DNA of 64,000 nucleotides from Notospermus geniculatus (GCA_002633025.1 NMRB01000626.1:216509-280508); one strand, 5' to 3'; positions 20,663-31,628 are shown, numbered from the stretch's first letter. The notes: a model not told the origin generated them from the sequence alone. A program made the numbers and translations.

Positions 20663-21586
20663 TTAATTAAGTTTTTTTATGTCAGAAACTGGTATCCATT
20701 CGTTAAATTTATCGCTATAACCTTTCCACTTTACTAAACAATATTTCTTTCCTTTAATTGTTTTATATCTGATTATTTTTTCGATTTTGTATTCTAATTG
20801 TTCTGGATTGGGAACATAACTTAATTCTTGCTCGTAAAAATAACCGTCAATTAGTTCATTCTGGTAATCTTTAAGTTGGTAAACAATTGGATTAGTGAAA
20901 ATAATTTGTTTAATTTTAAAAACTTCTTCAGTAAAATTAGGAAGATAACCTTTAGCAAAAATAGTTTTATACTTAGAAATTCTTACACCGTCCCCAATTT
21001 TAAACTTTGGCGAACCGAAATCGTGTGTTAAGTGAGCGCCATACAGGTTAAACCAAACTGCGCCTTCGTTTTCCTCTTTTCTTGCATCTATTGGTTTCAT
21101 TCCGATTGATGTGTGAAATGTGTTGTTATAACCTTTAACTAAATCTGGTAAAATATCTAACCATTTGTCTGTCTCTTTTGCTGTAAAATACTTCCACATT
21201 CTTGTTTTTAAAGTACGGTTAAAACGCTCAACAACCGCAGCTTTTTTATCCGAATATGAGGAAAACCATTCTATATCATTTTTAGTTAGTAACTCCTTTA
21301 AATGTTTGTTGTAAAATTCCTTACCGTCATTGAACTGTATTTTCTCAGGTTTTGACTCCCTAAAAATAGTTTTGAATAAATCTTTAACCTCTTCACCTCT
21401 TTTACTTTTTAGAGGTAGAGCCCAAGCGTAAAAAGTTGGTAAATTATCTAAAAATTCTTTCACTTGTTTATATTTTATAAGTTTTTTATCCTCTTTAACT
21501 TTTTTCCAAATTTTTGCGATATTTGTATAAGCAACATTACTTTCAGGATTGAAATATAAGTTTCTGAGGTACTGTTCTGTGTCCAT
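20663..21586 (-). pseudogene. Polinton retroviral-type integrase with chromodomain, internal deletion
   Basis: A 307-residue frame. After the N-terminal MDTEQYLRNLYF and LIKYKQVKEFLDNLPT the sequence jumps directly to FYAWALPLKSKRGEEV, so the segment that normally carries the first catalytic Asp is missing. The second Asp (QFNDGKEFYN) and the Glu (KAAVVERFNRTLKTR) are present. The C-terminus is a chromodomain (YCLVKWKGYSDKFNEWIP). With one of the D-D-E residues gone the enzyme should be dead. The ATG is repeated at the other Polinton end in this window (56924, MDTEQYLRDLYF), which supports the start. It lies 20 bases inside the terminal repeat, as usual for Polintons. Confidence 0.85.
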
Positions 21587-21605
21587 TTTTATTTATTTTT
21601 CGAGA

Positions 21606-21783
21606 AATTTATAGTATAAGGAAAGTGAAAGGATCTGGACGGAAGAGATTTTATTAGTTTGCAAGTTTAGGTAGGTATAGTTTGTTGAAAAAGCCCGGAA
21701 ATAGGGATATTTTAGTGTATTTTAGCCTGGGGGGTGCGGCTAATCTTCCTCTTCGGTCCAGATCCTTTCACTTTCCTTATACT
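21606..21783 (-). repeat. Polinton terminal repeat with an internal foldback
   Basis: Read on the minus strand the element begins AGTATAAGGAAAGTGAAAGG at 21783, with the AG typical of Polinton ends. The same 28 bases recur inverted at 21613-21640, so the terminal 171 bases can fold into a hairpin with a 28-bp perfect stem and a loop of about 115 bases. The inner arm and the adjacent sequence to the integrase ATG are also found at 56811-56923. Confidence 0.75.
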
Positions 21784-22662
21784 GATTTCCATTTTGTGCA
21801 TTAACGTCACTTCCGATCGGGGATTCTAAACTTTAGCCGTTCCGCCGTTCCGGGTCCCAATTGAACATAGCTGAAAGATAAGGGACCGTTATTGACTGAT
21901 GTAACGACGCAGTTGATTGGCTAGCTCTTTTTCCGTTTGAATTTGTAACGTCGCAGTTGATTGGCTAACTATATTTTGGGATGTGAGGTAAGTAAGCTAT
22001 CTCTAAGTGCTGAGGGGCATCCTCTGTGACGTCATAACCTGGCAGCTTTCTGCCAAGTATGGCCGCCCAATACCGGCATCCTCCCACAGCAGGGGTTTTT
22101 ACTTCGCTCCTCTTCATCCGCTCACACAAACCCCTGCTGAAATACAACGGCCAGTGAATCTGATGTGGCTGTTCCATACTCCAGTTGCACTCCCTGTATT
22201 TTAAGGATGACTGGAGAAGTACAAATTTCGTGGTTTTACCCAGTTTGATTTTAAAGTTTTATTCTTTACAAATCACTTACATCTTTCCAAAATTGACTGA
22301 ATTTTATCACAGAGGTTCTTCCTGTGTATAGGAAAGATTCTTATTATTTTTGATTGTTATTAGGAGTCATAATTATTTAATATTGACACCCTGAAAATGC
22401 TGCATTCTGATTGGGCAATGGTTTTCTGACCGCCTCTGCTTGCCTGGGAGGCCCAATTTCAGCAGGGCTTTGTGTGGAGTGTGTGAAGAGGAACGAGATC
22501 AAAGCCCTGCTGTGGGAGGATGAATACCGGTCACTTTCTCGGTCTGAGCTATGTTGGGATCGGGTACCAGTCTAAAATTGACAGGGTCTATCTGGCCAAC
22601 TGACAAGTTTTCAACTTGTCATCCTCGGAAGAGAGACATATTATCATTGAAACAAATACATC
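21784..22662. repeat. Non-coding spacer with 65-bp inverted arms
   Basis: At 22077-22143 and 22459-22525 two arms pair imperfectly: both hold CATCCTCCCACAGCAGGG and CCCCTGCTGAAAT-type ends. A direct repeat (ACGCAGTTGATTGGCTA) stands near 21905 and 21950. The arms enclose about 315 bases and look like a foldback MITE; I see no clear target duplication. Confidence 0.6.
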
Positions 22663-22888
22663 TGTGACGAACTTCCAGTTTTTAGTTCCATATCTCTCTG
22701 CGCTGTGGCGCCATCGTCGCCACCTGCCTTATCCTGAGAAGATGTGTTTCTGAACCCGTTTGTAATTTTCGTTAAATTTCGTCATTATTTTTGCACTTCG
22801 TTTTAAAACACATTATGTTGAGCAAGAACAAGCTTTTCTGATTCATTTGAGTTGTCCTTGGGATTCCGTGAATCACGGTATCGTGACA
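22663..22888 (+). repeat. 5' LTR
   Basis: A 226-base direct repeat starting TGTGACGAACTT and ending TATCGTGACA. It aligns with 28236-28452 along its length; the 3' copy has a few deletions, including one in GCGCTGTGGCGCCATC. Confidence 0.9.
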
Positions 22889-22890
22889 TA

Positions 22891-22908
22891 TGGGGGCCAA
22901 TCCGGGAG
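22891..22908 (+). promoter_or_regulatory. Primer-binding site, tRNA-Pro-like
   Basis: TGGGGGCCAATCCGGGAG starts two bases after the LTR. It matches the classical tRNA-Pro primer-binding site at 14 of 18 positions. Confidence 0.65.
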
Positions 22909-23170
22909 ACAAAATTTGGTAGCTCTCAGTCATGAATGTTCCTCCATTTTGAAAAGGTTGCTCATAGTTTACACTGGCCAGACGATTTGTGGACACTCTT
23001 GTTGCAAAGTGTGATCAAGGGCAAGGCCCAAGAAACATATTCATCTCTTTCTGTGACAGAATCATCAGATTATAAAGTGGTCAAGAAGGCTATTCTAAAA
23101 GCCTATGAACTTGTACCAGAGGCGTACCGACAGAAATTCCGCAATTTGAAGAAATCATATGGTGTTACAT

Positions 23171-23228
23171 ATGTTGAGTTTGCTAGGGAGAAAGAGGATA
23201 TGTTGAGTTTGCTAGGGAGAAAGAGGAT
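23171..23228 (+). repeat. 29-bp tandem duplication inside gag
   Basis: Two exact copies of a 29-base unit starting ATGTTGAGTTTGCTAGGGAG. As 29 is not a multiple of three it shifts the gag frame. Confidence 0.9.
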
Positions 23229-23533
23229 ATGTTTAACAGATGGTGTACTTCTGTCGATGTTGACAACTATGATAAGGTGAGATCCCTGATTTTAGTTGAA
23301 GAGTTTAAGAGGAGTTTGCCTACTGAAGTTAAGATCTTTTTAGATGAGCATAAGGTTACAACTTTGGCAAATGCCGCTACATTAGCTGACGACTATTCTC
23401 TTACTCACAAGCAGGTGTTTGATAAGAAGGGTAAGAAGGGTGAAAATGCACCAACTCCTGGTTCTGAGCCAATGCAGTCTACGTCTGATTCTCCTTCAAA
23501 GTCAAATTCAAATTCAGGTAAGGTGAAGATTAA

Positions 23534-23935
23534 GGGCCATATTTACGAAGCCCGATTAGGCCAACACGCGGGTAAGTTTATAGTTATTCACGTTAAGGGC
23601 CTAGAAAACCATTGTTTTGCTACCCTTTACGCTGCTTGATCGGCATCCTTTACCCGCAGGATAACCACCCGCGGTTAACTTTCCTTTGTCTAGCTGCGGG
23701 AGGACAAAGAAAAATTTGAACAACCTACAGGCCTTGTTTAGCGTCATTCAACTCTTTTCCTCGATCCTCCTGCACGTAAACGCAGGAATGTTAACCGCGT
23801 GTGGTTATCCTGCGGGCAAACGCTGCCGATCAAGCAGCGTACAAGGTAGCAACACAATGGTTTTCTAGGCCCTTACCATGAATAACTATGAATTTACACG
23901 CGTGTTGGCCTAATCGCGCTTCGTAAATACGGCCC
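23534..23935. mobile_element. Harbinger-type foldback MITE in gag
   Basis: The ends are GGGCCATATTTACGAAGC and the inverse of GGGCCGTATTTACGAAGC, with TAA on both sides (23531-23533, 23936-23938). Long inner arms also pair (GATTAGGCCAACACGCG; GGTTATCCTGCGGG), so most of the 402 bases fold on themselves. It interrupts gag just before the zinc knuckle. Confidence 0.85.
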
Positions 23936-23969
23936 TAAATGTTTTTATTGTAAGAAAGATGGTCACAGA

Positions 23970-24521
23970 ATGGCGGAATGTAGGGCATTGCAAAAGAAAA
24001 ACAGTGGGAAAACCCCGAGCTCAAATGCTCTTGTTGTTCGTTCTGATGTGAATGATGTTAGCAGTGAACCTCAGAGGTCTGTGTGTGTGAAGATCCCATC
24101 TGGATCAGATGGTCTAGAACCGTATTTGAACGTTGAACCACAATACTTGCCATTTGTTTCTACTGGCTCAGTTTGTGTTCCAGGATCAGACAAACATGTA
24201 CCAGTTGTGATACTGCGAGATACTGGTGCTTCTCAGTCCCTTCTCATGGAAGGAGTTGTAACCTTGAATGAGAAAACTCATACAGGTAAAAACATTTTAC
24301 TTCGAGGTGTTGAATGCAGGGATTATTTGTCTGTGCCATTGCATTCCATCCATGTTCAGTCAGAGTTGTACTCTGGTTTGGCAGATGTTGGTGTGAGACC
24401 AGTTTTACCTCTTAGTGGTGTTTCGTTCATTTTACGTAATGACCTGGCTGGTGGCAAGATAGTCGTGAACCCCATTGTAGTCAATAATCCTCAACTTGCT
24501 GATAGTCGGGTCAATATATGA
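23970..24521 (+). CDS. Retroviral-type aspartic protease region of the Gmr1-like element
   Basis: This open frame continues from the gag zinc knuckle through a linker into an aspartic protease: VVILRDTGASQSLLM (active-site DTGA at about residues 87-90), then a flap region and VNPIVVNN. It ends at a MITE whose left edge supplies the stop at 24519-24521. The original frame resumes at 25217 after the MITE (LSHVDRDELGSQFPRVF). The protease would process Gag-Pol. Confidence 0.75.
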   Translation: MAECRALQKKNSGKTPSSNALVVRSDVNDVSSEPQRSVCVKIPSGSDGLEPYLNVEPQYLPFVSTGSVCVPGSDKHVPVVILRDTGASQSLLMEGVVTLNEKTHTGKNILLRGVECRDYLSVPLHSIHVQSELYSGLADVGVRPVLPLSGVSFILRNDLAGGKIVVNPIVVNNPQLADSRVNI

Positions 24522-25216
24522 ATAACCTGGAACAAATTGCAACAAAAGGTTTTTTGACGGCTTCTTGTAGTTTGGACATTGGACAACAACATATCAAAAA
24601 TCGCACAAAATCGCACCACCGGAAAGTCGGAAAAAAACGTTGCCATAGCAACCACACTAGGTTTTCATTAAAAAATGACTTTCCCCTTATATTTTCACAA
24701 ATTTCGGTTCTTTTGGGACGAATTTTTGGAACAATCACATACGTCATCCAACACACATTTTTTTATACATTGCCTAATTATTCTACTTTCCTTGAATTAC
24801 ATTACTCTCCTATCACCTATATTATCTGAAGTCACTGACAGTCAGGATGTCCCATCTATGATATAAAGTTCCATCATGACCTATTGATGACGTTGGATCA
24901 TGTTACGTCATAACGTCATGCTTAACGCTGCTGCCTGTTGTGAATCTGAGGCCAGAATCCGACAGTCAAATCCAATGACATTTTGTGATGATTTTGACGT
25001 AGGTTGGTCGGGTCAAAATGAGCTTCAAGACAACTGAACTCTCAACAAAGTACAATAATTAGGCGAAAACCTAGTGTGGCAACGTTTTTTTTTCGACTTT
25101 ACGGTCGTGCGATTTTGTGCGATTTTTGATATGTTGTTGTCCAGTGTCCAAACTACAATAAACCGTCAAAAAAACTATTGTTGCAATTTGTTCCAGATTC
25201 GGCAGTTTTTTTCATA
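24517..25216. mobile_element. 700-bp foldback MITE in the protease-integrase linker
   Basis: The outer ends share TATATGAA and its inverse; the inner arms pair over about 130 bases (CTGGAACAAATTGCAACAA, ACAACAACATATCAAAAATC, TCGCACAAAATCGCAC). Removing it restores the reading frame of the retrotransposon. The target duplication is ambiguous (ATAT). No coding content. Confidence 0.8.
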
Positions 25217-25218
25217 TA

Positions 25219-26521
25219 TTGAGCCATGTCGATCGTGATGAGCTTGGGAGTCAATTCCCTCGTGTGTTTCACAACTGCGCTGTCACCAGGTCCAAGGCAA
25301 AACTTGGTAGTTTAGATAATGACAATGCCACAGACGATCTGAGTGAACCTTTGGACAGGTTGTTTGAAGTTGACCAAAAGAATGATGAATCATGTGTAAT
25401 ACAAGAATTTCAGATTCAACTACTGAACTTGATCAAGCATGTAGTGTCAAAGATGGTGAATCAGTGTACATGTTTAGTAGTGATGATTTGGTGAGGGATC
25501 AGAGAAGTGATCCGGAGTTGACCACAATATTTGAACAAGTTGTAGAATCTGTTGATGATGTGAAAGAACAGGTTTGTTTTTATAGAGACAATGGTGTCTT
25601 GATGAGGAAGTGGCGTCCTCTTGATGCTTCAATTTTAGATGACTGGAGAGTTAGATATCAAGTTGTTGTACCTAGTAAGCATACTGAGATTAGCTCATGG
25701 CTCACCAATGGGTGGTCACTTTTGGTGTCCACAAAACATACTACAGAATACTTCAGTATTTCTTTTGGCCTGGTTTGAGAAAAGATGTTGTCAAGCACTG
25801 CCGTGAATGCCATTCATGTCAGGTTGTTGGTAAACCTAACCAAGGTATTCCTGCTTATCCTCTGAAGCCCATTCCTTCAGTTGGAGAAGCATTCAGTCGT
25901 GTTATGATAGATTGTGTGGGCCCGTTGCCAAAGACCTCGAGTGGCAATCAGTTTCTGTTGACAATAATGTGTGTCGCCACCAGGTTTCCAGAAGCAATAC
26001 CTTTGCGCAACATCACTGCACGATCTGTCATAAAGGCGCTGATCAAGTATTTCAGTTCGGTGGGTCTGCCCAAAGACGCATTACAGTCGGACAGTGGTTC
26101 GAATTTTATTTCCAAGGTTTTTCAACAAGTAATGGACCAACTTGGCATCAAACATGTAACATCCAGTCTTTACCATCCTCAGTCACAAGGTGCAATTGAG
26201 AGATTCCATTCAACTCTGAAGAGTATGCTGTCAGCCTATTGTTTTGAGAATGAGAAGTCATGGGACGAGGGTGTTCCTTTAGTTCTCTTTGCAGCTAGGG
26301 AGTGCGAGCAAGAATCTTTGGGGTTTAGCCCATTTCAGCTTGTGTTTGGCCACGAAGTTCGTGGGCCTTTGAAGTTGCTTCAGGAGAAATGGCTCAATGA
26401 ACATGTTGATGATGGTAGGAAGGATGTTAACCTTCTTGATCATGTTGATTATGTATCTAAATTTCGCTGCAGGTTGTCGCGAGCTGTTGACTTGGCAACT
26501 CTATGGTTGACGGTGATGTAA
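25219..26521 (+). pseudogene. pol: Integrase of the Gmr1-like element
   Basis: After a linker in two frames (25219-25494, 25392-25778) the integrase runs at 25697-26460: GVHKTYYRILQYFFWPGLRK and HCRECHSCQ (zinc-binding HHCC, first His weak), MIDCVGPLP (catalytic Asp), LQSDSGSNF (second Asp) and HPQSQGAIERFHSTLKS (catalytic Glu), then the typical FSPFQLVFGHEVRGPL. There is no junction between its end and the following RT frame, so its position upstream of RT is original. Frameshifts near 25490 and 25760 make it a pseudogene. Confidence 0.85.
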
Positions 26522-27960
26522 GTGATGGTGATGATGAATTGCCTGATCATGTCCCACGGTTAAAGAACTCAAGTGTGTTGAAGAATTTGGATGCAAAGTT
26601 GGCACATATCAGAAATAGGAAAGAACGTCAAGCTCTCAAGAGTCTTATTCTTGAGTACTCTCATGTATTTTCTGATGCTCCTACTCGGACCCATGTCCTT
26701 GAACATGATATTGATGTTGGGGATTCGAAGCCTGTAAAGATACCTCCCTATCGTTTGAATCCTGTAAAGAAAGAGGCACTTGACCATGAGATTCAATACA
26801 TGTTAGAACATGACATCATAGAACCAAGCTATAGTGATTGGTCCAGCCCATGTGTTCTTGTACCTAAGAAAGATGGCTCTTAATAGAGTAACTCAAGATT
26901 TTCGGCGGGTTAACGCTGTCACCAAAGATGACTGCTTTCCGAATAAGAGATTAGATGATTGCATTGAGAAGGTGGGGAAATCGAGATTCATCAGTACATT
27001 TGACATGTTGAAGGGTTACTGGGGTGTGCCACTTTCTGAAAGAGCTAAAGACATTACAGCTTTTGCTACGCCTTCAGGGCTGTACCGTTATAAAGTGATG
27101 GCTATGGGACTCAAGAATGCTTCAGCGACTTACCAGCGTTTGATGAATCGTGTCACTGATGGTTTGTCTGATGTAGAATCGTTTCAGGATGACGTTGTTC
27201 TGGGCACCGGCACTTTTGATGAACACCTGATGTCAATGCGAGCATTTTTCAGGAGAGTGAGCTAGGCTGGCCTTACCATCAATCTGGTCAAGAGTGACTT
27301 TTGTCATGGTCAGGTGGTGTATCTGGGACATGTTGTCGGCCATGGCATGGTGAAACCCGTGCAAGCAAAGGTGAAAGCCATGGTGGAATATCCTCCTCCA
27401 TTCGATAGGAAATCACTCATGCGATTTCTAGGTATGATCGGGTTTTACCGACGTTTCTGTCCCAACCTAGCCACTATCTTGACTCCGTTGACCAATCTGC
27501 TTAAGAAGGGCTCTCCTTTCACATGGGACAGTTGCTGTGAGGAGAGCTTTCAGAAGGCCAGGGCTGTTCTACTGTCCCATCCTGTACTGCTCACTCCAGA
27601 TTTCAACAAGCAATTCAAGCTGGCTGTTGATGCCAGTGGTGTCGGTGTTGGCAGTGTGTTGTTGCAGGAAGATGACAACGGCATTGATCGCTGAAACTGA
27701 ATTCTTATCAGAGAAACTATTCCACTATTGAAAAGGAAGCTTTGGCGCTGGTATTGTCGTTGCAGCATTTTTTCTGTTTATATTGAGTCTCCTGCCTACA
27801 GAGTGATCGTTTTTACCGATCACAACCCACTGGTGTACTTGAATAGAATGAAAAACCACGATTCTAGACTGATGCGATGGTGTCTGTTCGTTCAGCAAAT
27901 CAATTTGGAAGTGAGGCACGTAAAAGGCGAGGACAATTAATTGCTGATGCTTTGTCAAGG
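26503..27960 (+). pseudogene. pol: Reverse transcriptase and RNase H of the Gmr1-like element
   Basis: RT opens with KIPPYRLNPVKKEALDHEI and CVLVPKKDGS; a frameshift at about 26880 leads to TQDFRRVNAVTKDDCFPNKR, FDMLKGYWGVPL, AFATPSGLYRYKVMAMGLKN, and FQDDVVLG, in which the usual YxDD Tyr is Phe. A second segment (27314-27694) has VYLGHVVGHG and FLGMIGFYRRFCPNLA. RNase H follows with FKLAVDASGVGVGSVLL and VFTDHNPLVYL, ending VRHVKGEDN at about 27940. At least three frame breaks are present. Order after integrase is the Gmr1 hallmark. Confidence 0.85.
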
Positions 27961-28226
27961 CTAGATTAGGCTATTGTGTACAAGGATATTCCTTTTACTG
28001 GTCTATGGACATTTTAGACTGAATCTATGGAAGTTACTGTTCTTTCGAACTGTATCACGCTGTGAACTGGAGTTGTAGAGCTGTGTGGAAGTTTTGGATC
28101 TATGGATCCGTGTGAACAATGGATTCGGAATAATATATGTACCTTCCTAATCTGTAATCTGTGAAGATCTCCGAAACTTTACTTCGAAGTTTCAATGTTA
28201 GCTTTTGGTATACAAAACCTTTCTTT

Positions 28227-28235
28227 GTGGGGGGA
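28227..28235 (+). promoter_or_regulatory. Polypurine tract
   Basis: A G-rich run (GTGGGGGGA) directly before the 3' LTR, where plus-strand DNA synthesis would start. Confidence 0.6.
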
Positions 28236-28452
28236 TGTGACAAACTTGCAACCTTAGTTCCATATCTCTCAGCGCTATCGTCGCCACCTGCCTTAACCTG
28301 TGAAGATGTGTTTTGGAACCCGCTTGTATTTCGTTTAAATTTCCTTATTATTTTTGCACTTTCGTTTTAAAATACATCATGTTCAATAACAACAAGCTTA
28401 TCTGGTTCATTTGAGTTGTCTTTGGGATTCCGTGAATCACGGTATCGTGACA
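28236..28452 (+). repeat. 3' LTR
   Basis: A 217-base copy of the 5' LTR, from TGTGACAAACTT to GTATCGTGACA. BEL/Pao pol coding begins at the very next base. Confidence 0.9.
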
Positions 28453-30423
28453 CCATTAAAGCAGACGTCGATAGTCAGGTTGGAGTTAACTGCGGCAACG
28501 GTAGCTGTGAAAGTTGACCGGATGTTGCAGAGAGAATTGGAAATTCCTGTTGTCAGTTCTCATTTCTGGACAGATAGTATGTCCGTCATACACTACATCA
28601 GGAGCGAGACCTCGAGATTTCGCACATTTGTAGCTAATCGGCTGGAGGTGATTCATGGGGGCTCGTCTGCTTCCCAGTGGAGTCATATCCCATCAGACAT
28701 GAATCCCGCTGATATTGCATCTCGAGGTGCCACTCCTGATGGATTAGTATCACGGAGGCACTGGGTGTCAGGACCAAGATTCTTGTGGAGGCCAGAGTCT
28801 GAATGGCCAACCACTCCAGGTGCTTCTGCAAAACTGGACGACAATGATCCAGAGGTGAGAAAGACAATTAAGAAAGTCAACTTAGTAAGTCAAGACAGAA
28901 ATGGGACAAATGAATTGATAGAACGTTTTTCCTCATGGTATAAGTTGAAGCGTGCAACTGCATGGTTTCTGAGAGTGAAGAATTTTCTTCAACTGAAGAT
29001 CAAGATGAGGAAGAGTGGCTGTGATGTTCAGCATCTAGGATCCGAGTTGGCGGATGTCATGTCACCGCTTCGGCAATCTGATTTGGAAAGGGCTGAACAT
29101 GCCATTCTGGCTTATACCAGCATCAGACCTTCCCAAATGAGATATCTGCTTTGGAACGAGGTGGTCATGTCAAGAAGAGTAGTACCATCGATAGGCTCGA
29201 TCCATTCTACAAGGATGGACTGTTGAGAGTAGGAGGTCGTTTAAATGAGCTAGCCATGCCTGAGGAGACTGAGCATCCGGGTTATTCTCCCTCACAAATC
29301 GCATGTATCAGAACTGATTTTGGCAAACGTGCACAGAATTGTGCAACACTCAGGAATAAACCAGATGCTTGCATGTTTGAGAGAGAAAATTTGGCTGATC
29401 CATGCTCCATCATGCATTCGAAGGTTGATTAGGAAATGTGTTACATGCCGCCGCCAGAGACAGTCTTTGTGACAACAGAAAATGTCAGATTTGCCAGCAG
29501 AACGATTAACTCCTGATAATCCTCCATTCACAAAATAATGTTGGGGTCGATTACTTTGGCCCATTTGAGGTGTTGGTCAAACGTTCCCATGTCAAGTGAT
29601 ATGGTGTTCTATTCAATTGACCTCCCGCGCAGTTCACATTGAAATTGCCCCATTTTTGAGCACTGACAGTTACATTAATGCTTTGAGAAGGTTTATCTCG
29701 AGGCGTGGTCAAGTGAAAAGAATGCGATCAGATAATGGCACTGATTTTGTGGGTGCAGAGAAGGAACTGCGGGAAGCCATCAGTGAATGGAATTTGCATC
29801 AAATTCATCATGCTATGCTTCAGAAGGGTGTTGACTGGAGATTCACCCCACCGTTAGGCCCTCATAACGGAGGCGTGGGGGAGCGCCTGATAAAGTCTGT
29901 GAGAAAGAATTTGAACAGTATTTCGAGACAACATGTTTTGACTGATGATGCATTGCTCACTCTGATGTGTGAGATCGAGTTCATTTTGAACGATCGCCCT
30001 ATCACTAAGATTTCTGATGTTCACAATGATCTTGAACCTCTCACTCCAAACCACTTGTTGCTGATGAAAAGAAAGCCAAACCTGCCCCCTGGTTTATTTG
30101 ATGAACAAGACATGTACTCTACTAAACGTAGATGGAGGCAGGTGCAATATCTGGCTAACTTGTTTTGGAGACGATGGGTAGCTGAATATTTGCCTCCACT
30201 ACAAGAACGTCAGAAGTGGAACAAAGAATGTAGAAATATGAAAACAGGCGATGTGGTCCTTGTAGTGGCCAATACCGCTCCAAGAAATTCATGGCCTATG
30301 GGCGTTATCTTAGAAACTTTTCCAGACAAGAAAGGCAATGTAAGAGTTGTTAGGGTGAAGACCAAGTCCAGTGTGTTGACTCGACCCATTACCAAGTTGT
30401 GTACTCTTTTAGAAGCAGAATAA
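28453..30423 (+). pseudogene. pol: BEL/Pao retrotransposon pol remnant (RNase H to integrase)
   Basis: Three frames (to 29226, 29151-29432, 29596-30423) give a BEL/Pao polyprotein end. Motifs: IVRLELTAATVAVKVDRML, HFWTDSMSVIHYIRSE (RNase H Asp), HIPSDMNPADIASRG, a linker with YKLKRATAWFLRVKNF, then integrase with SRAVHIEIAPFLSTDSYINA, MRSDNGTDFVGAEKEL and PPLGPHNGGVGERLIKSVRK, and the BEL-specific C-terminal domain MKTGDVVLVVANTAPRNSWP. RT, protease and gag are absent. Frameshifts near 29200 and 29450-29590 disable it. No LTR could be found after the stop. Confidence 0.85.
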
Positions 30424-31628
30424 GAAATTACTGCTACTCGTGTCAATGGCATTGGGCTAGGTCTCTCGCTTTGCTCTTGCATTCAGTAGATGTGAAACTG
30501 CAATTTCATAAATTTGGTTTACTCAGTTCGATCTTTAATCTAACAAGATCCCTATCAATAGATCGATTTGTTATGTCTATGTCCAGTCCTTAGTGCAATT
30601 TATGTGTTGGACTCCATGTATCGTTATAGATGTTGGGTCTGTTATTAAACCTTTAAACTGCAGTTTCGCCTTAACCGTTGATCGGATCATCACCAAATTT
30701 TTATCGTAGGTACATCTTATGAGGATGCACGACATATCACCCGGGTTTTTTATTTGACGTAATTTTCAAGGTCACGGAGGTCAAAGTTCGAAATTTCATC
30801 GTCGGGTGGCACGTTTCGTGGCTATTTGTCCTGGATTGTTGAAATTAGGTGTGATGATGTATCTAGGCACCCTCTACATCTGTGGCGGATTTCGGTCCGA
30901 TCGGACTTCAAATATGGCCACCAGGTGGCTATCTTGGAAATTGAGCGTTAACCCATAGCTTGTTAACTACTGGAGCTGGAATGTTTTGAACTTGAACAAT
31001 CTTTGTAGCCTTCATGTGTACAGCACATTTCAGTGTAATCTGACTTCACAGACCACTGCCAGGCAGCCATTTTGCAGCCATTTTGGAAAATGGAACTTTG
31101 ACCTGTGTGACCGATAAACGTTGTTCAACTTCAAAAACCCGTATAATATATCATGTGTCTTCATTAGATGTAGCCATGATACAAATTTGTTGATAATCTG
31201 TCAAATAATAAGTTAGTTATTGTAATATTTGTACGTTTGAAATGGAGTCATCTAGTGACTATTCAATGAACTACAGTACATCCATCCAGTTTGGGAACTC
31301 ATGGTCAACCAGTGCAGCTACTGACTTTAAACTACACACATATGTAGTACCGGTACCTCAGGGTCATAAGTCTCCACAGACCAATTTTCATGGAAATCCG
31401 ATTGTCCATTCTGCCACCAGGGGCCGGATGTTCAAAGCAACGTGGTGCAATATGGTATACTATGACTATGACGCCGTGACGCTATGACACACAGAGACAG
31501 AGGTGGGGTCAGTCACTACAGTGACCATGGTAACAGCTAGGCCTCTGGTCCATGCAGTGTTCAGAGCGCAATTGTCATCTGTTCTTCTGGGACATTATCC
31601 ACAGGTGAGCACATGGTCCATGGACCGT
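30424..31628 (-). repeat. Copy of a modular GTGAGC-ended repeat, rearranged
   Basis: From about 30650 the sequence is the reverse complement of modules seen at 35700-35970 (CAAATTTTTATC, GGTCACGGAGGTCAAAGTT), and at 31085-31210 the same module recurs in plus orientation, so the copy is internally inverted. It ends at 31602-31628 with GGTGAGCACATGGTCCATGG, the inverse of the start of the copies at 34351 and 48719. The small frame at 31242-31487 is within the repeat and is not supported as a gene. Confidence 0.55.

Larger units (their letters stand above)
22936..24105 (+). pseudogene. gag: gag, with 29-bp duplication and MITE insertion
   Basis: The capsid-type region (LHWPDDLWTLLLQSVIKGKAQE, ending YVEFAREKED) is followed by a frame change where a 29-base unit is doubled (23171-23228); the true frame resumes as VRSLILVEEFKRSLPTEVK to about 23530. 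A MITE (23534-23935) then splits it before the zinc knuckle CFYCKKDGHRMAEC at about 23950-23991 (C-x2-C-x4-H-x4-C). Gag would form the particle and bind RNA through the knuckle. Both lesions prevent a full product. Confidence 0.8.
22663..28452 (+). mobile_element. Gmr1-type Ty3/gypsy LTR retrotransposon, degenerate
   Basis: LTRs at 22663-22888 and 28236-28452 bound a gag-protease-integrase-RT-RNase H coding region. Integrase before RT is the Ty1/copia-like order that defines the Gmr1 group of gypsy elements known from deuterostomes. The body carries two MITE insertions, a 29-bp tandem duplication and several frameshifts, so it is not autonomous. The 5-bp flanks (ACATC before, CCATT after) do not match. 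Confidence 0.85.

Noticed and set aside
31242-31487. An 81-residue open frame starting MESSSDYSMNYS
   Set aside because: Within the rearranged modular repeat; no domain or splice sites.
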